This document shows, in pieces, positions 52,658 through 61,260 of a stretch of DNA of 64,000 nt. A program made the translations under genes and the position numbers. Under the pieces are notes generated by a model. It was not told where the DNA came from, did not search any database, and saw only the letters and a list, made by a program, of their open reading frames with translations. Source of the DNA: Bacteroidales bacterium (lineage in GTDB: Bacteria > Bacteroidota > Bacteroidia > Bacteroidales > UBA12077); NCBI GenBank assembly GCA_016342685.1, contig JAEINU010000002.1, forward strand, positions 701,085 through 765,084, read 5' to 3'. Numbering within the stretch: position 1 is the first letter of the stretch; every line of letters starts with the position of its first letter.

Positions 52658-54196
52658 TTATAAGCTCTTTACTTCCCAGGAATCTTCTCTTTCCATTGCT
52701 TCTTCCAACCATTTTGGAACAATTGTACTTAAGAATTCTTTCTTTTCTTTTTTCATTTTTTTCACATCCAATCCAATGTATTCTTGAGCTTTTGCTTTAG
52801 TTGCAATATCTGGATAAGGAACTTCTTTGTTGTATCCTAAATCGGCTAATAAACGAGCGAGTTTAATTCTTCCTTCCTGAGCAATTGTTATCCCAGTAGA
52901 AATAATTCGGCCTGTTTCTACAGGTGAATGAAACGAACCACCATGACTAGCAGCAGCATAATCCCATCTCCATTGAGAATGGCGAATATCCATTAAGATA
53001 TCTTTCATTTGAGCTTCTGTTGCTCCTTTATCCCAAGCAAATTTAGCTTCAACATGGGCTCGTACAATTAGTTCTTCTAATTTATCTCTGTTTTCAATAA
53101 TTCTATCTTGTCGTTCAAATACATTAGCAACTAATTTACTTGTTTCTTCGCGATGACAAACCTGACATGAATTAGCTACATTATTTATAGGACTCTGAAT
53201 TTTATGATCGGTATATTTTACACCACCTTCACTTTTATAAGGCATATGACAATCGGCACAAGAAACACCCCGATCGGCGTGAACACCAGTCATATAAACT
53301 TCATATCCAGGATGCTGCGCTTTTAACATTGGAGCTTTACTCAACTTATGTGTCCAGTCTTTGAATTCAATTTCATCGTAATACTCTTCAGCATCTTCAC
53401 AGGTCATTCCGTTATCCCAAGGAAAAGTAAGATAATTACTTCCTTCAAATTTGTTCTTATCAAAATAATACTCAACATGACATTGCGCACAAACCAAAGA
53501 TCTCATTTCCTGATGACTTGCTTTCGTGATATCTTTCCCTTGGCGCTGAAATGCTTCAATTAATGCAGGACGAGTAATACGAAGATTCATGTTTTCAGGA
53601 TCATGACAATCGGCACAGCCAATAGGATTTACTATTTCAGCCCCAAGCTTAGCCCATTTACCACGATAAAACTCTGCTAATCCTTCTTCAGCGCCATGTT
53701 CTTCCATTAATTTATTCATAACTCTTGGCACATCTGGACTTTTACATGTCCAACAAGTAGATGGCATTGGTCCATCATCTTTTGTTTTTGGTGCGCCTGT
53801 TCGTAATGATTTATTCAAATCGCCAACAGCATAATAATGTCCGCGACCTTGACTATAATCCTTTGAGAAGCCATATCCTGCCCAAAGCACAACTAAACGT
53901 GGGTCAACTTCCAACATATCGATCATTGCACTACCATTATACTTTGATCGAAACAAAGTATCTTCGGTTTGATAATATGATTGAAACTCCCGTGGATAAT
54001 TCTCACCCCATACTTCGTTGCGAGGTTCCCATTCCGACAATTCAACCTGTGGAGTATATGCAAAAACGGCTTCAGCCCTTCTCTCTATAACCGAAGATGC
54101 AAGCAAACCTAACATAAATACTACAACTACTGTTGTTAAAAAAAATAACCAGGCTAACCATGGTTTTTGTTTTACATGTTCGTTAATTGACTTCAT
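52658..54196 (-). CDS. nrfA: Pentahaem cytochrome c nitrite reductase, ammonia-forming
   Basis: 512 residues, periplasmic, with an N-terminal signal or anchor helix (about 15-35). Five haem sites are visible in order: the catalytic Lys-ligated 'CWTCK', then 'CADCH', 'CAQCH', 'CADCH' and 'CQVCH'. The catalytic region near 'CAQCHVEYYF' (Tyr) and 'YEVYMTGVHADRGVSCADCH' (distal His) agrees with NrfA. It reduces nitrite to ammonium with six electrons and can also reduce NO. NrfH, encoded 20 bases upstream, delivers electrons from the quinol pool. Confidence 0.97.
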   Translation of the reverse strand: MKSINEHVKQKPWLAWLFFLTTVVVVFMLGLLASSVIERRAEAVFAYTPQVELSEWEPRNEVWGENYPREFQSYYQTEDTLFRSKYNGSAMIDMLEVDPRLVVLWAGYGFSKDYSQGRGHYYAVGDLNKSLRTGAPKTKDDGPMPSTCWTCKSPDVPRVMNKLMEEHGAEEGLAEFYRGKWAKLGAEIVNPIGCADCHDPENMNLRITRPALIEAFQRQGKDITKASHQEMRSLVCAQCHVEYYFDKNKFEGSNYLTFPWDNGMTCEDAEEYYDEIEFKDWTHKLSKAPMLKAQHPGYEVYMTGVHADRGVSCADCHMPYKSEGGVKYTDHKIQSPINNVANSCQVCHREETSKLVANVFERQDRIIENRDKLEELIVRAHVEAKFAWDKGATEAQMKDILMDIRHSQWRWDYAAASHGGSFHSPVETGRIISTGITIAQEGRIKLARLLADLGYNKEVPYPDIATKAKAQEYIGLDVKKMKKEKKEFLSTIVPKWLEEAMEREDSWEVKSL

Positions 54197-54216
54197 AATT
54201 CAGTATTTATTTTTTA

Positions 54217-54801
54217 TTATTTTGTTATTTCTTTTAACCATTCGGGTACCGGACTTTCAAGAACAGGAACCGTAGCATTTGGAACGCTCGATAAACTATT
54301 TACTCTTCCGTGTGGCACTTCCCTGTGACATTCCCAACATTCTCTATCGGTATTATGAACTTGAAAATTACCTTTCGTTTGAGTAATCAATTTTGTTTGA
54401 TCGAGTAGATTTGAATGACATCTAACGCAGTTTTCTTGCACAACACCTTTACCCTCTTCACCAATAAAAATTACTTGACGCTCCATCCTTAGTGTAAACT
54501 TTGTTGCGTGATTCATTCCATCTTTCGCTTTGAAATAATATTTGCGAGCCACATTATCATGAGGTACATGACAATCGTTACAAGTAGCCGTTTCTCTATG
54601 AGAACTATGCCCCCATGTAGCATATTGGGGAGCCATAATATGACAGTTTACGCAAGCTCTAGGATCTTCTGATAAATACGACCACACTTTTGAAACGTAT
54701 ATTGAGTACACTCCCAATCCAATAAAGATACCCAGCATAATAATTACAGGCATTTGCCATTTTTGAGGTGGTTTTAACTTTTTTGCGAGTCTAAAGATCA
54801 T
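54217..54801 (-). CDS. nrfH: Tetrahaem quinol dehydrogenase NrfH
   Basis: 194 residues with one N-terminal membrane helix (about 18-38, 'PVIIMLGIFIGLGVYSIYVS') and four c-type haem motifs: 'CVNCH', 'CNDCH', 'CVRCH' and 'CWECH'. It belongs to the NapC/NrfH family, oxidises menaquinol and passes electrons to NrfA. It is the first gene of the nrfHA operon. An 18-base palindrome lies 76 bases upstream. Confidence 0.96.
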   Translation of the reverse strand: MIFRLAKKLKPPQKWQMPVIIMLGIFIGLGVYSIYVSKVWSYLSEDPRACVNCHIMAPQYATWGHSSHRETATCNDCHVPHDNVARKYYFKAKDGMNHATKFTLRMERQVIFIGEEGKGVVQENCVRCHSNLLDQTKLITQTKGNFQVHNTDRECWECHREVPHGRVNSLSSVPNATVPVLESPVPEWLKEITK

Positions 54802-54876
54802 AATAAACTACCTTAATTTTGAAGCTAAAATATATTATTTAAGCATTAAAGACCTGTATATCCTTAATTATTTTTA

Positions 54877-54894
54877 TTCAAATTCCAATTTGAA
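54877..54894. promoter_or_regulatory. Perfect palindrome upstream of nrfH, candidate operator
   Basis: TTCAAATT-CC-AATTTGAA, eight-base arms and a 2-base centre. It lies 76-93 bases before the nrfH start, a suitable place for an activator. The half-site TTCAAA also occurs in the symporter promoter palindrome at 9812-9826. Confidence 0.4.
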
Positions 54895-55098
54895 ATTAAT
54901 CAAAATAAGAAATTATAAGTTAGTGAATCTTAGTGAAGAAAAGAAATTAGAAATAAGATAACAGATCAGAATGATTGTAAAAAAAGTTATTGGTAGCTAT
55001 TTAGCAGTATTCATAACATATTATTCATTTATCCTTTCTTTATTTTATAAAAGAAAGGTCCTAATAGATATTAAATTTGTAAAGAGAAAGACAAAAAT

Positions 55099-56190
55099 CT
55101 AAACTAAAAGCTTCTCCACTTCGCCAACAACCCTATCGATTACAAAAAGTTGGTTTACTCTTTTGTCACCTGCTTCGCCCATTTTTATTCTTAGATCCTT
55201 ATCTTTAGAAAGCAAATTTATTTTTGCAATAACATCTTCAAAATTATTCTTCTCAACCAAAAAACCTGTTTTATTATCGTCGATGATCTCCGGATTGCTA
55301 CTAAGATTAAATGCTATTACAGGCTTTTTACAGTACATTGCTTCGACTAGAACATAACCAAACCCCTCCCAAAAAGAAGGTAAAATAAAAATATCAATGC
55401 TTTCCATAAAGTCTGATATATTATCAACAAAACCAGTGAAAATAACTTTATCATCAATATTTAATGATTTTGCTAGATCAGCTAATTTTGATTTTAATTT
55501 ACCCTCGCCTGCTAAAAGTAGCTTGAACTTTATATTTGCTGCTTGTAGTTTTACTGCTAAATGAATTAGAAACTCTTGATTCTTTTGTTTAACAAACCTA
55601 CCAGCATTTCCAATAATTATTTCATCATCAATTCTTTGGAATTTTATTCGATTCGTAACTTCCACATTTTTATCTTTTGGAATGATACCATTAAAGATTA
55701 CTTTGATTTTATTTTTATCTATTAATAAAGGATTATTATGCAGAATGGTTTCTTTTGTGGTATTAGAATTCGCAATAATTTCATCAATATAATTTCCAAA
55801 TAATATTCTGTTAGAAAGTTTATTTTTTATTGGAATTGCACTTCCTCGTCGATATATTGTTTTTAGTACACCTCCTTTTTTTGCAATCGGAGCAACTATT
55901 TTTAAATCGGCCGGTAGGTTAATAATCAAAGTTGATACTTGTTCTTCCTTTAAGATATTTGTGATTCTTTTTCGTTTAAAGGGATTTAAGAAACTTAAGT
56001 TTGAAATTGAAATTTGATAAACTTTTATTCCAGATTCTAAAAGGCGACTATTTAACTCGCTTTTACTATTTGTTATTGCAATTACCTTATATCCTTTTTC
56101 GTGCAAGCGCGTAGCTATATCGCAGTGCCATTTTTCACCACCACCCCATGCTTGGGTACTGTTAAAAAAACAAATAACCTTATCTCTCAT
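55099..56190 (-). CDS. GT4-family glycosyltransferase
   Basis: 363-residue GT-B fold enzyme. N-terminal 'NSTQAWGGGEKWHCDIATRL' and C-terminal nucleotide-sugar site 'PSFWEGFGYVLVEAMYCKKP' with 'NPEIIDDNKTGFLV' are typical of retaining GT4 transferases. Its start overlaps the end of the GT2 gene by 11 bases. It is the last gene of a three-gene operon with GT2 and GT9 enzymes, so a role in lipopolysaccharide core or surface polysaccharide is likely. Donor and acceptor sugars are unknown. Confidence 0.9.
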   Translation of the reverse strand: MRDKVICFFNSTQAWGGGEKWHCDIATRLHEKGYKVIAITNSKSELNSRLLESGIKVYQISISNLSFLNPFKRKRITNILKEEQVSTLIINLPADLKIVAPIAKKGGVLKTIYRRGSAIPIKNKLSNRILFGNYIDEIIANSNTTKETILHNNPLLIDKNKIKVIFNGIIPKDKNVEVTNRIKFQRIDDEIIIGNAGRFVKQKNQEFLIHLAVKLQAANIKFKLLLAGEGKLKSKLADLAKSLNIDDKVIFTGFVDNISDFMESIDIFILPSFWEGFGYVLVEAMYCKKPVIAFNLSSNPEIIDDNKTGFLVEKNNFEDVIAKINLLSKDKDLRIKMGEAGDKRVNQLFVIDRVVGEVEKLLV

Positions 56191-56935
56191 TAAATTTCTC
56201 TCGTATTTTTATTTGCTTAAGAAATGCAGAATGAGCTGAATTAATGCTTATTACAAAACCATAATAACCGTCAAGAAAACCGCGTTTAAGAATAAAATGC
56301 TTAAAGAATTTTATTGCAGGACTAAAAACAATTTTAAAACAATTTGTTTTCTTTCCTTTCTTAAATTGTGTTTCGGCTTTTAATTCTGAGAATTTATTTA
56401 TTTGTGCAATATGCTGATGGATTGTATAAAAAGAGTAATGCAAAATATCTCCTTTTGCCTTTCCAATTTTTGCGTCCTTATTTAACTCAAGTTTCTCGTG
56501 AATTTTAGCACCATTCCACATACCCATCCTTTTATCCCAAAGTCGTAGTTGTTTGTCGGGATACCATCCTGTATGTTTTATCCACTTGCCACAATAATTA
56601 GTCATACGATTAAAAACATATGCATCGTACTCCCAATTATTTTTAATCCTTATAATATTCTTTCTAAGTTCATCACTTAATTCCTCGTCGGCATCTAGAG
56701 AAAGAATAATATCGTGATTACACTTATCAATTGCCGAATTTTTCTGGTCTGAATAATCAGTAAATGCCCTTTCAAAAAAAAGAACATTAAATTTCGAACA
56801 TATATTTTGTGTATTATCTGTTGAATTTGAATCTAGAACAACAATTTCATCTGCAATACCATCTAAAGAACTTAAACATCTTTCAATATTTTTTTCCTCA
56901 TTATAAGTAATTATTGCGGCAGATATTTTTATCAT
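56180..56935 (-). CDS. GT2-family glycosyltransferase (WaaE/KdtX-like)
   Basis: 251 residues from the preferred start at 56935 (MIKISAAII), which lies just past the stop of the GT9 gene; the longer frame to 57016 would overlap that gene by 80 bases. GT-A features: 'AAIITYNEEKNIERCLSSLD', 'EIVVLDSNSTDNT' and the DxD-type 'LSLDADEEL'. The pattern matches the WaaE/KdtX group that adds glucose or another sugar to LPS core heptose. It is co-transcribed with GT9 and GT4. Confidence 0.9.
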   Translation of the reverse strand: MIKISAAIITYNEEKNIERCLSSLDGIADEIVVLDSNSTDNTQNICSKFNVLFFERAFTDYSDQKNSAIDKCNHDIILSLDADEELSDELRKNIIRIKNNWEYDAYVFNRMTNYCGKWIKHTGWYPDKQLRLWDKRMGMWNGAKIHEKLELNKDAKIGKAKGDILHYSFYTIHQHIAQINKFSELKAETQFKKGKKTNCFKIVFSPAIKFFKHFILKRGFLDGYYGFVISINSAHSAFLKQIKIREKFNER

Positions 56936-56936
56936 A

Positions 56937-57917
56937 TTAAAACTTAAGCTGATCAATAGTAATGTTCGAACATTTAAAGTGACCTTTAGGACATTTTCTA
57001 TATCCATGTAAACCACATGGTCGACAATCCAGATCTTCTTTTGTTTCTATGCTTTTTGAATTATCGGATAAAGGACCAAATCCAAATTTGGGAATTGTTG
57101 AGCAAAATATTGCCATTGTAGGTGCATTCATAGCCGAGGCCATGTGCATAGGCGCAGAATCGTTAGAATAATTCATAGTTGCATCTGCAATTAATGCCGA
57201 TGTTTCGATCAAAGAATGCTTTGCACACAAATTCTGCACTTTTTTATGCTCTGATTCTTCAACTATTTCATCACATAAGATTTTATCTTCAACTCCACCA
57301 ATCAAATATATTTGATATTTTGAATCAATACTATTTATTAATTCAATCCATTTATTTTTTGGATATTGCTTTGTAAACCAAACTGAATTAGGTGCGATGC
57401 AAATATAAGGCCCCTCTTTATAGTGAGAAACATTTTTGTAATCAAGTTCTGAAGGGTATAACTTTGGTAAAACAAGACTATTATCGGTTAAATGAGAAAT
57501 AAGTTCTATATTTCTTTCAACCTCATGTTTACCATTTCCTATTTCATGCTGAACTTTATAAGTAAATAAAAAGGAAAGTGGATTTTTATTGAAGCCAATT
57601 TTATCTTTACTTCCCGAAAAAATAGTCATTAATCCTGTCGAAGTAAATCTTTGTAAATTTATAACTGTATCGTATTTCTTATCCCGAATAAGTTTTATTA
57701 AACGAATAAGATTTTTTTGTTTGCCTTGTTTTTTATTCCAAGTTAATAGATTGGTTATATATGGGTGGCTTTCAAGTAAATTCTGATTCCCTTTTCTTAC
57801 CAGAAAATCAATTTGGGCTTCTGGATAAAAGCTATGCAATTTTTCGATTACAGGTGTTGATAAAATAACATCTCCAATATAAGCGGTTTGAATTATTAAA
57901 AACTTTTTCATATCCAA
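56937..57917 (-). CDS. GT9-family glycosyltransferase (heptosyltransferase-like)
   Basis: 326 residues. It begins 'KKFLIIQTAYIGDVILSTPV', the ADP-heptose:LPS heptosyltransferase N-terminus, and the C-terminal donor site has 'NYSNDSAPMHMASAMNAPTM' and 'FGFGPLSDNSK'. Met3 at 57911 is an equally good start. It has the closing 'DCRPCGLHGYRKCPKGHFKC' cysteine-rich segment seen in heptosyltransferase II relatives. It is the first gene of the LPS-type operon; the sugar added is inferred. Confidence 0.9.
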   Translation of the reverse strand: MDMKKFLIIQTAYIGDVILSTPVIEKLHSFYPEAQIDFLVRKGNQNLLESHPYITNLLTWNKKQGKQKNLIRLIKLIRDKKYDTVINLQRFTSTGLMTIFSGSKDKIGFNKNPLSFLFTYKVQHEIGNGKHEVERNIELISHLTDNSLVLPKLYPSELDYKNVSHYKEGPYICIAPNSVWFTKQYPKNKWIELINSIDSKYQIYLIGGVEDKILCDEIVEESEHKKVQNLCAKHSLIETSALIADATMNYSNDSAPMHMASAMNAPTMAIFCSTIPKFGFGPLSDNSKSIETKEDLDCRPCGLHGYRKCPKGHFKCSNITIDQLKF

Positions 57918-57979
57918 TCGAAAAACACAGCTAGAATATTGACAACTAAATCTTTAAATAACTTTTACGTTGTTTATTA

Positions 57980-58013
57980 CAAAGGTATTCAACTTTTATT
58001 AGTTGTATATCAA
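57980..58013 (-). promoter_or_regulatory. Promoter of the glycosyltransferase operon
   Basis: -7 TACCTTTG (57980-57987) on the minus strand with a TTG (58011-58013) 23 bases upstream. The leader would be about 55-60 bases. Confidence 0.5.
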
Positions 58014-58125
58014 GAAAGCATTTATTTTTTATTAAAACTATAAGTTAAATGTGATTTTTTCAAAACAATTTAAAAAGATAAAATTAGTGTTAATAATCAA
58101 TAATTAATAAAATTTTTACCTAAAA

Positions 58126-58691
58126 TTATTTATTAGGCTCTATCAGAGAAAAAATAGCACTATCTATAAATCTTCCATTAAATAAATAATTCTCTCGAAA
58201 GTACGCTTCTTTCTTAAATCCAACCTTTTCAAGAATTAACATGGATTTCTCATTCAATGGATTCACGTTTGCCTCAATGCTATGTACTTGCAAATTGTTA
58301 AATCCAAAATTAACAAATTGAAGTAGTGATTCTGTCATAAAACCTTTGCCCCAATATTCTGGTTTTAGTGCAAATCCAATCTCAGCTCTGCAATGCTCTT
58401 TCATTATTCTCCAAAATCCAAAATAACCTAGAAAAACATTACTTGATTTTTCTACAATAGCCCAATTTATTCCTGTTTGTGATTTAAAAGATTCTGAACC
58501 TGATGAATTAAATTAATAGAATAATTTATGGTTTCATGCTTTTCTGTATCCATAAATTTCATAACCTGATTATTTGATCGAATCAGGAATAAATCATTCG
58601 CATCTGAGATTTGAAATTCCCTAAAAAGCATTCTTTCGCTTTCGAGTTTCGGAAATTTATTAAAGATTTGATTATTTATTATATTATTCAT
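58126..58691 (-). pseudogene. GNAT-family N-acetyltransferase, frameshifted
   Basis: Two frames together form one RimJ/RimL-like acetyltransferase. The N-terminal part (from 58691) reads 'PKLESERMLFREFQISDAND' and then goes off into 'NLLNHKQE' and a stop. The C-terminal part, in the other frame, has 'GINWAIVEKSSNVFLGYFGF', the acetyl-CoA region 'AEIGFALKPEYWGKGFMTES' and 'NEKSMLILEKVGFKKEA'. The frames join near 58498-58506 and fit loss of one base; restored, the protein would have about 188 residues, normal for the family. It could be a real pseudogene or a sequencing error. I consider it non-functional as written. Confidence 0.8.
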
Positions 58692-58750
58692 ACCAGAGTC
58701 TATGCATTCATAACGATTAAAAATACAATTCATGTATTTATAAAACAAAA

Positions 58751-58778
58751 AAAGGCAATACAAAACGGTATTGCCTTT
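58751..58778 (-). terminator. Terminator of the secreted DUF302-like gene
   Basis: AAAGGCAATAC (58751-58761) pairs with GTATTGCCTTT (58768-58778), followed on the minus strand by a T-rich tract. It lies 20 bases after the stop at 58799. Confidence 0.85.
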
Positions 58779-58798
58779 AGAAATATGCTTATATAATA

Positions 58799-59680
58799 TT
58801 ACTCAACAACAACTTCCATAAAGTCTTCCACATCGCCAGGCGTACTCATGATTTTAGTGAAAGTAGACATAGAAAGCTCTGGCCAATATAATGCAAAACG
58901 AAATCTACCGTGTAACATTGTAACTTTATTTTCTTGCAAAATGATCTCATATGGCATAGCAGATAAATGATCTTCGCCAATTATAGAGAGAAAATGTTTT
59001 TCTCCTTCTTTTGCATCCAACAATCCAATTCCAAACACAGCGACTTTTTTATCGGGATATACTATCTCATATACTTTAATTGTATTTCTAAGCTTTGAAT
59101 CTAAGTTTTCTCTAATCGTTTTAACTCCATCATCAAAACTTGAGAAAGTATATAGTTTTACCGGATCTGAAAATTCTGGCATGCCCATCATATATTGATA
59201 TTTGTGCAAATCATCAATTGACACATCACCGCCAAAAGGTGTAAAACTGCCACCAATTTCTGAAAAAACGTTCTTAATAGCCTTTATCTCTGTAGTAAGT
59301 TCATTTGATTTTTTATTAAAATCTTTCTGAAAATACGCATGAAACATATACATTGGGTTTAGCAAACTAACAGTTGTAATACCATTTTTTTGAATCAGGC
59401 TTACTTTCTGAGCAATTGCCAATGCTCCTCTTTCAGGATAACTTAATGCAATTTCTTTAAGTTTTGAATTGGTAAAAACTATAACATGGAAATTTTCGTT
59501 ATCGGCAACATTGTACTCCCCTAATATTTCAAATTCGGCAGCTTTAAGAGCTTCTTTAATTTCATTGCTCACTTCGGAAATAGAAGCTTCTTTTTCCATC
59601 ATTTTGAAGAAAGGTTCAATACTCCAGCTTAAACTTGAAGAAATGATAAGAAATACCGATACTATTATCAAATGTTTCAT
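58799..59680 (-). CDS. Secreted protein with DUF302-like domain, unknown function
   Basis: 293 residues with a Sec signal peptide (about 1-20, 'IISSSLSWSI'). The first half has 'ALKAAEFEILGEYNV', 'HVIVFTNSKLKEIALS' and 'VSLLNPMYMFHAYF', resembling the DUF302 fold, which binds small molecules or lipids in some relatives. The second half is unassigned. It is a single-gene unit with a clear promoter and terminator. The DUF302 link rests on pattern memory only and is moderate. Confidence 0.7.
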   Translation of the reverse strand: MKHLIIVSVFLIISSSLSWSIEPFFKMMEKEASISEVSNEIKEALKAAEFEILGEYNVADNENFHVIVFTNSKLKEIALSYPERGALAIAQKVSLIQKNGITTVSLLNPMYMFHAYFQKDFNKKSNELTTEIKAIKNVFSEIGGSFTPFGGDVSIDDLHKYQYMMGMPEFSDPVKLYTFSSFDDGVKTIRENLDSKLRNTIKVYEIVYPDKKVAVFGIGLLDAKEGEKHFLSIIGEDHLSAMPYEIILQENKVTMLHGRFRFALYWPELSMSTFTKIMSTPGDVEDFMEVVVE

Positions 59681-59712
59681 ATATATAACAATTTAGATGA
59701 TTAGATTTGATC

Positions 59713-59742
59713 CAAAGATAAAAAATAATCACTAATCTGCAA
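59713..59742 (-). promoter_or_regulatory. Promoter of the secreted DUF302-like gene
   Basis: Minus-strand -33 TTG (59740-59742), 19-base spacer, -7 TATCTTTG (59713-59720). Close to ideal for Bacteroidota; leader about 25 bases. Confidence 0.7.
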
Positions 59743-59819
59743 ATAATGAAAAATTTACACCGAAATACGAGCGTATTAACTAGCTGCGTATTTTATCGAA
59801 ATACTTTTTGCTAAAGGTA

Positions 59820-61172
59820 TTATTTCTTTTTATTGCGTTGATTGAAGTTTTTATCACCTCTCGTTTGTCGCCTTTTATATTTTTTTGCCTTTCGCAAATA
59901 AGAACCTCCTTGATTTGTTTTCTTATTCTTATCTTTCTTCTCGTGAAAGGCAGGTCCGCGAACTTCTTCAGAACTGTTTCGATGTGGATTTTTTGCATCG
60001 ATTAATTGTGGCTGTTCTTCAAGTAACAACTCGCTAGATTTCTCAACCTCCATTGGAAAATCAATTAATGGAATATCGTAATCCATTAATCGTTCTATAG
60101 ATCGCTTATAAGCCTCTTCCTTTTCGGTGTAAAACAAAATTGTTTTTCCAAGTTCCTCGGCTCTACCAGTTCGACCAATACGGTGCATATAATTTTCCGG
60201 AAAATGAGGGGTATCAAAATTAATTACATGGCTAATTTTATCTAAATCAAGGCCACGAGCCATTACATCCGTAGCAATTAAAATTCGGTTTAATCCCTCG
60301 TCGAATTGTTTTATTGATCGTATTCTATAATTTTGAGTCTTATTTGAATGTATAATACATGCCTCAGAACCATAGAATTCCCCAATAGATTCAAAAACTT
60401 TATCGGCGTGTTTCTTGCTAGAAACAAAAACCAATACCTTACGAAATTCTTCTTTATCTCTTAATAAATGACTTAGTAGGTTTATTTTAGTATGGAAGTT
60501 TTTTACATTATAAGCTTGTTGTGCAATATTATCTAATGGAGTACCACTAATGGCTATTGATATTTTTGTAGGTTTAATAAAAAAATCATCAATTAAGGCA
60601 TCAACATCATCAGTCATTGTTGCAGAAAACATAATATTTTGTCTGCGTTCTTTCAGGTGATCAAAAATATTTGTTATTTGTGGTCGAAAGCCTAAATCGA
60701 GCATAACATCAACCTCATCGATAACAAGCTTCTTAATATCTTTCAATTGTAAAACACCTGTAACAGCTAAATCATATAATCGACCAGGAGTTGCAACCAG
60801 AATATCTGTACCTAGAGCTACAGCCTTTTTTTGCGTATTTATATTCGTTCCTCCATAAACTCCTAATACACGAATGTTCATGTATTTTGCAAAGCTTTCA
60901 ACCTGATTAACAACTTGCAAAACAAGTTCTCGTGTTGGAACCAATATTAATACTCTTGGATTAATCTGTTCTGCATATTTTAAATCGGTTAATATAGGTA
61001 GCATGTAAGCCAAAGTTTTACCTGTACCCGTTTGCGCAATCCCCACAATATCTTTACCAGATCGAATAATTGAAAACGATTCCTCTTGTATTGGTGTTGG
61101 TGAATCAAATCCTAAATCGGCAACAGCATTTTGTAGCTGCTTTGTTATATTTAAATTTTCGAATGTACTCAT
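59820..61172 (-). CDS. DEAD-box family RNA helicase (motif II DEVD)
   Basis: 450 residues. ATP-dependent RNA remodelling enzyme with Q-motif 'FDSPTPIQEES', motif I 'AQTGTGKT', Ia 'VPTREL', Ib 'TPGR', III 'SAT' and VI 'HRIGRTGR'. Motif II reads DEVD ('LVIDEVDVMLDLGF') rather than DEAD. The C-terminal about 60 residues are Lys/Arg/Asn-rich and disordered, a usual RNA-binding tail. Probable roles are ribosome assembly or mRNA decay, and cold adaptation. A TACATTTG box lies 18-25 bases before the ATG. It is transcribed alone. Confidence 0.93.
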   Translation of the reverse strand: MSTFENLNITKQLQNAVADLGFDSPTPIQEESFSIIRSGKDIVGIAQTGTGKTLAYMLPILTDLKYAEQINPRVLILVPTRELVLQVVNQVESFAKYMNIRVLGVYGGTNINTQKKAVALGTDILVATPGRLYDLAVTGVLQLKDIKKLVIDEVDVMLDLGFRPQITNIFDHLKERRQNIMFSATMTDDVDALIDDFFIKPTKISIAISGTPLDNIAQQAYNVKNFHTKINLLSHLLRDKEEFRKVLVFVSSKKHADKVFESIGEFYGSEACIIHSNKTQNYRIRSIKQFDEGLNRILIATDVMARGLDLDKISHVINFDTPHFPENYMHRIGRTGRAEELGKTILFYTEKEEAYKRSIERLMDYDIPLIDFPMEVEKSSELLLEEQPQLIDAKNPHRNSSEEVRGPAFHEKKDKNKKTNQGGSYLRKAKKYKRRQTRGDKNFNQRNKKK

Positions 61173-61189
61173 TAATGATATTTTTTTTG

Positions 61190-61197
61190 CAAATGTA
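61190..61197 (-). promoter_or_regulatory. -7 promoter box of the helicase gene
   Basis: TACATTTG on the minus strand matches TAnnTTTG. The start would fall near 61183, leaving a leader of about ten bases. No -33 TTG at the expected spacing. Confidence 0.45.
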
Positions 61198-61260
61198 ATA
61201 CATCTAATTCATATGATTACCTAGATCAAAGAATTAGAAGAATATATTTGAGATTTGTAG

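Noticed and set aside
55033-55058. CCTTTCTTT / AAAGAAAGG inverted repeat after the GT4 gene as a terminator
   Set aside because: It lacks a T tract on the relevant strand and is 40 bases from the stop; not strong enough to list.
56936-57016. Longer start for the GT2 gene
   Set aside because: It would overlap the GT9 gene by 80 bases and adds a sequence unlike the family.
58692-58763. Longer N-terminus for the GNAT gene starting at 58763
   Set aside because: It would overlap the terminator of the neighbouring gene, and the family N-terminus begins after Met at 58691.
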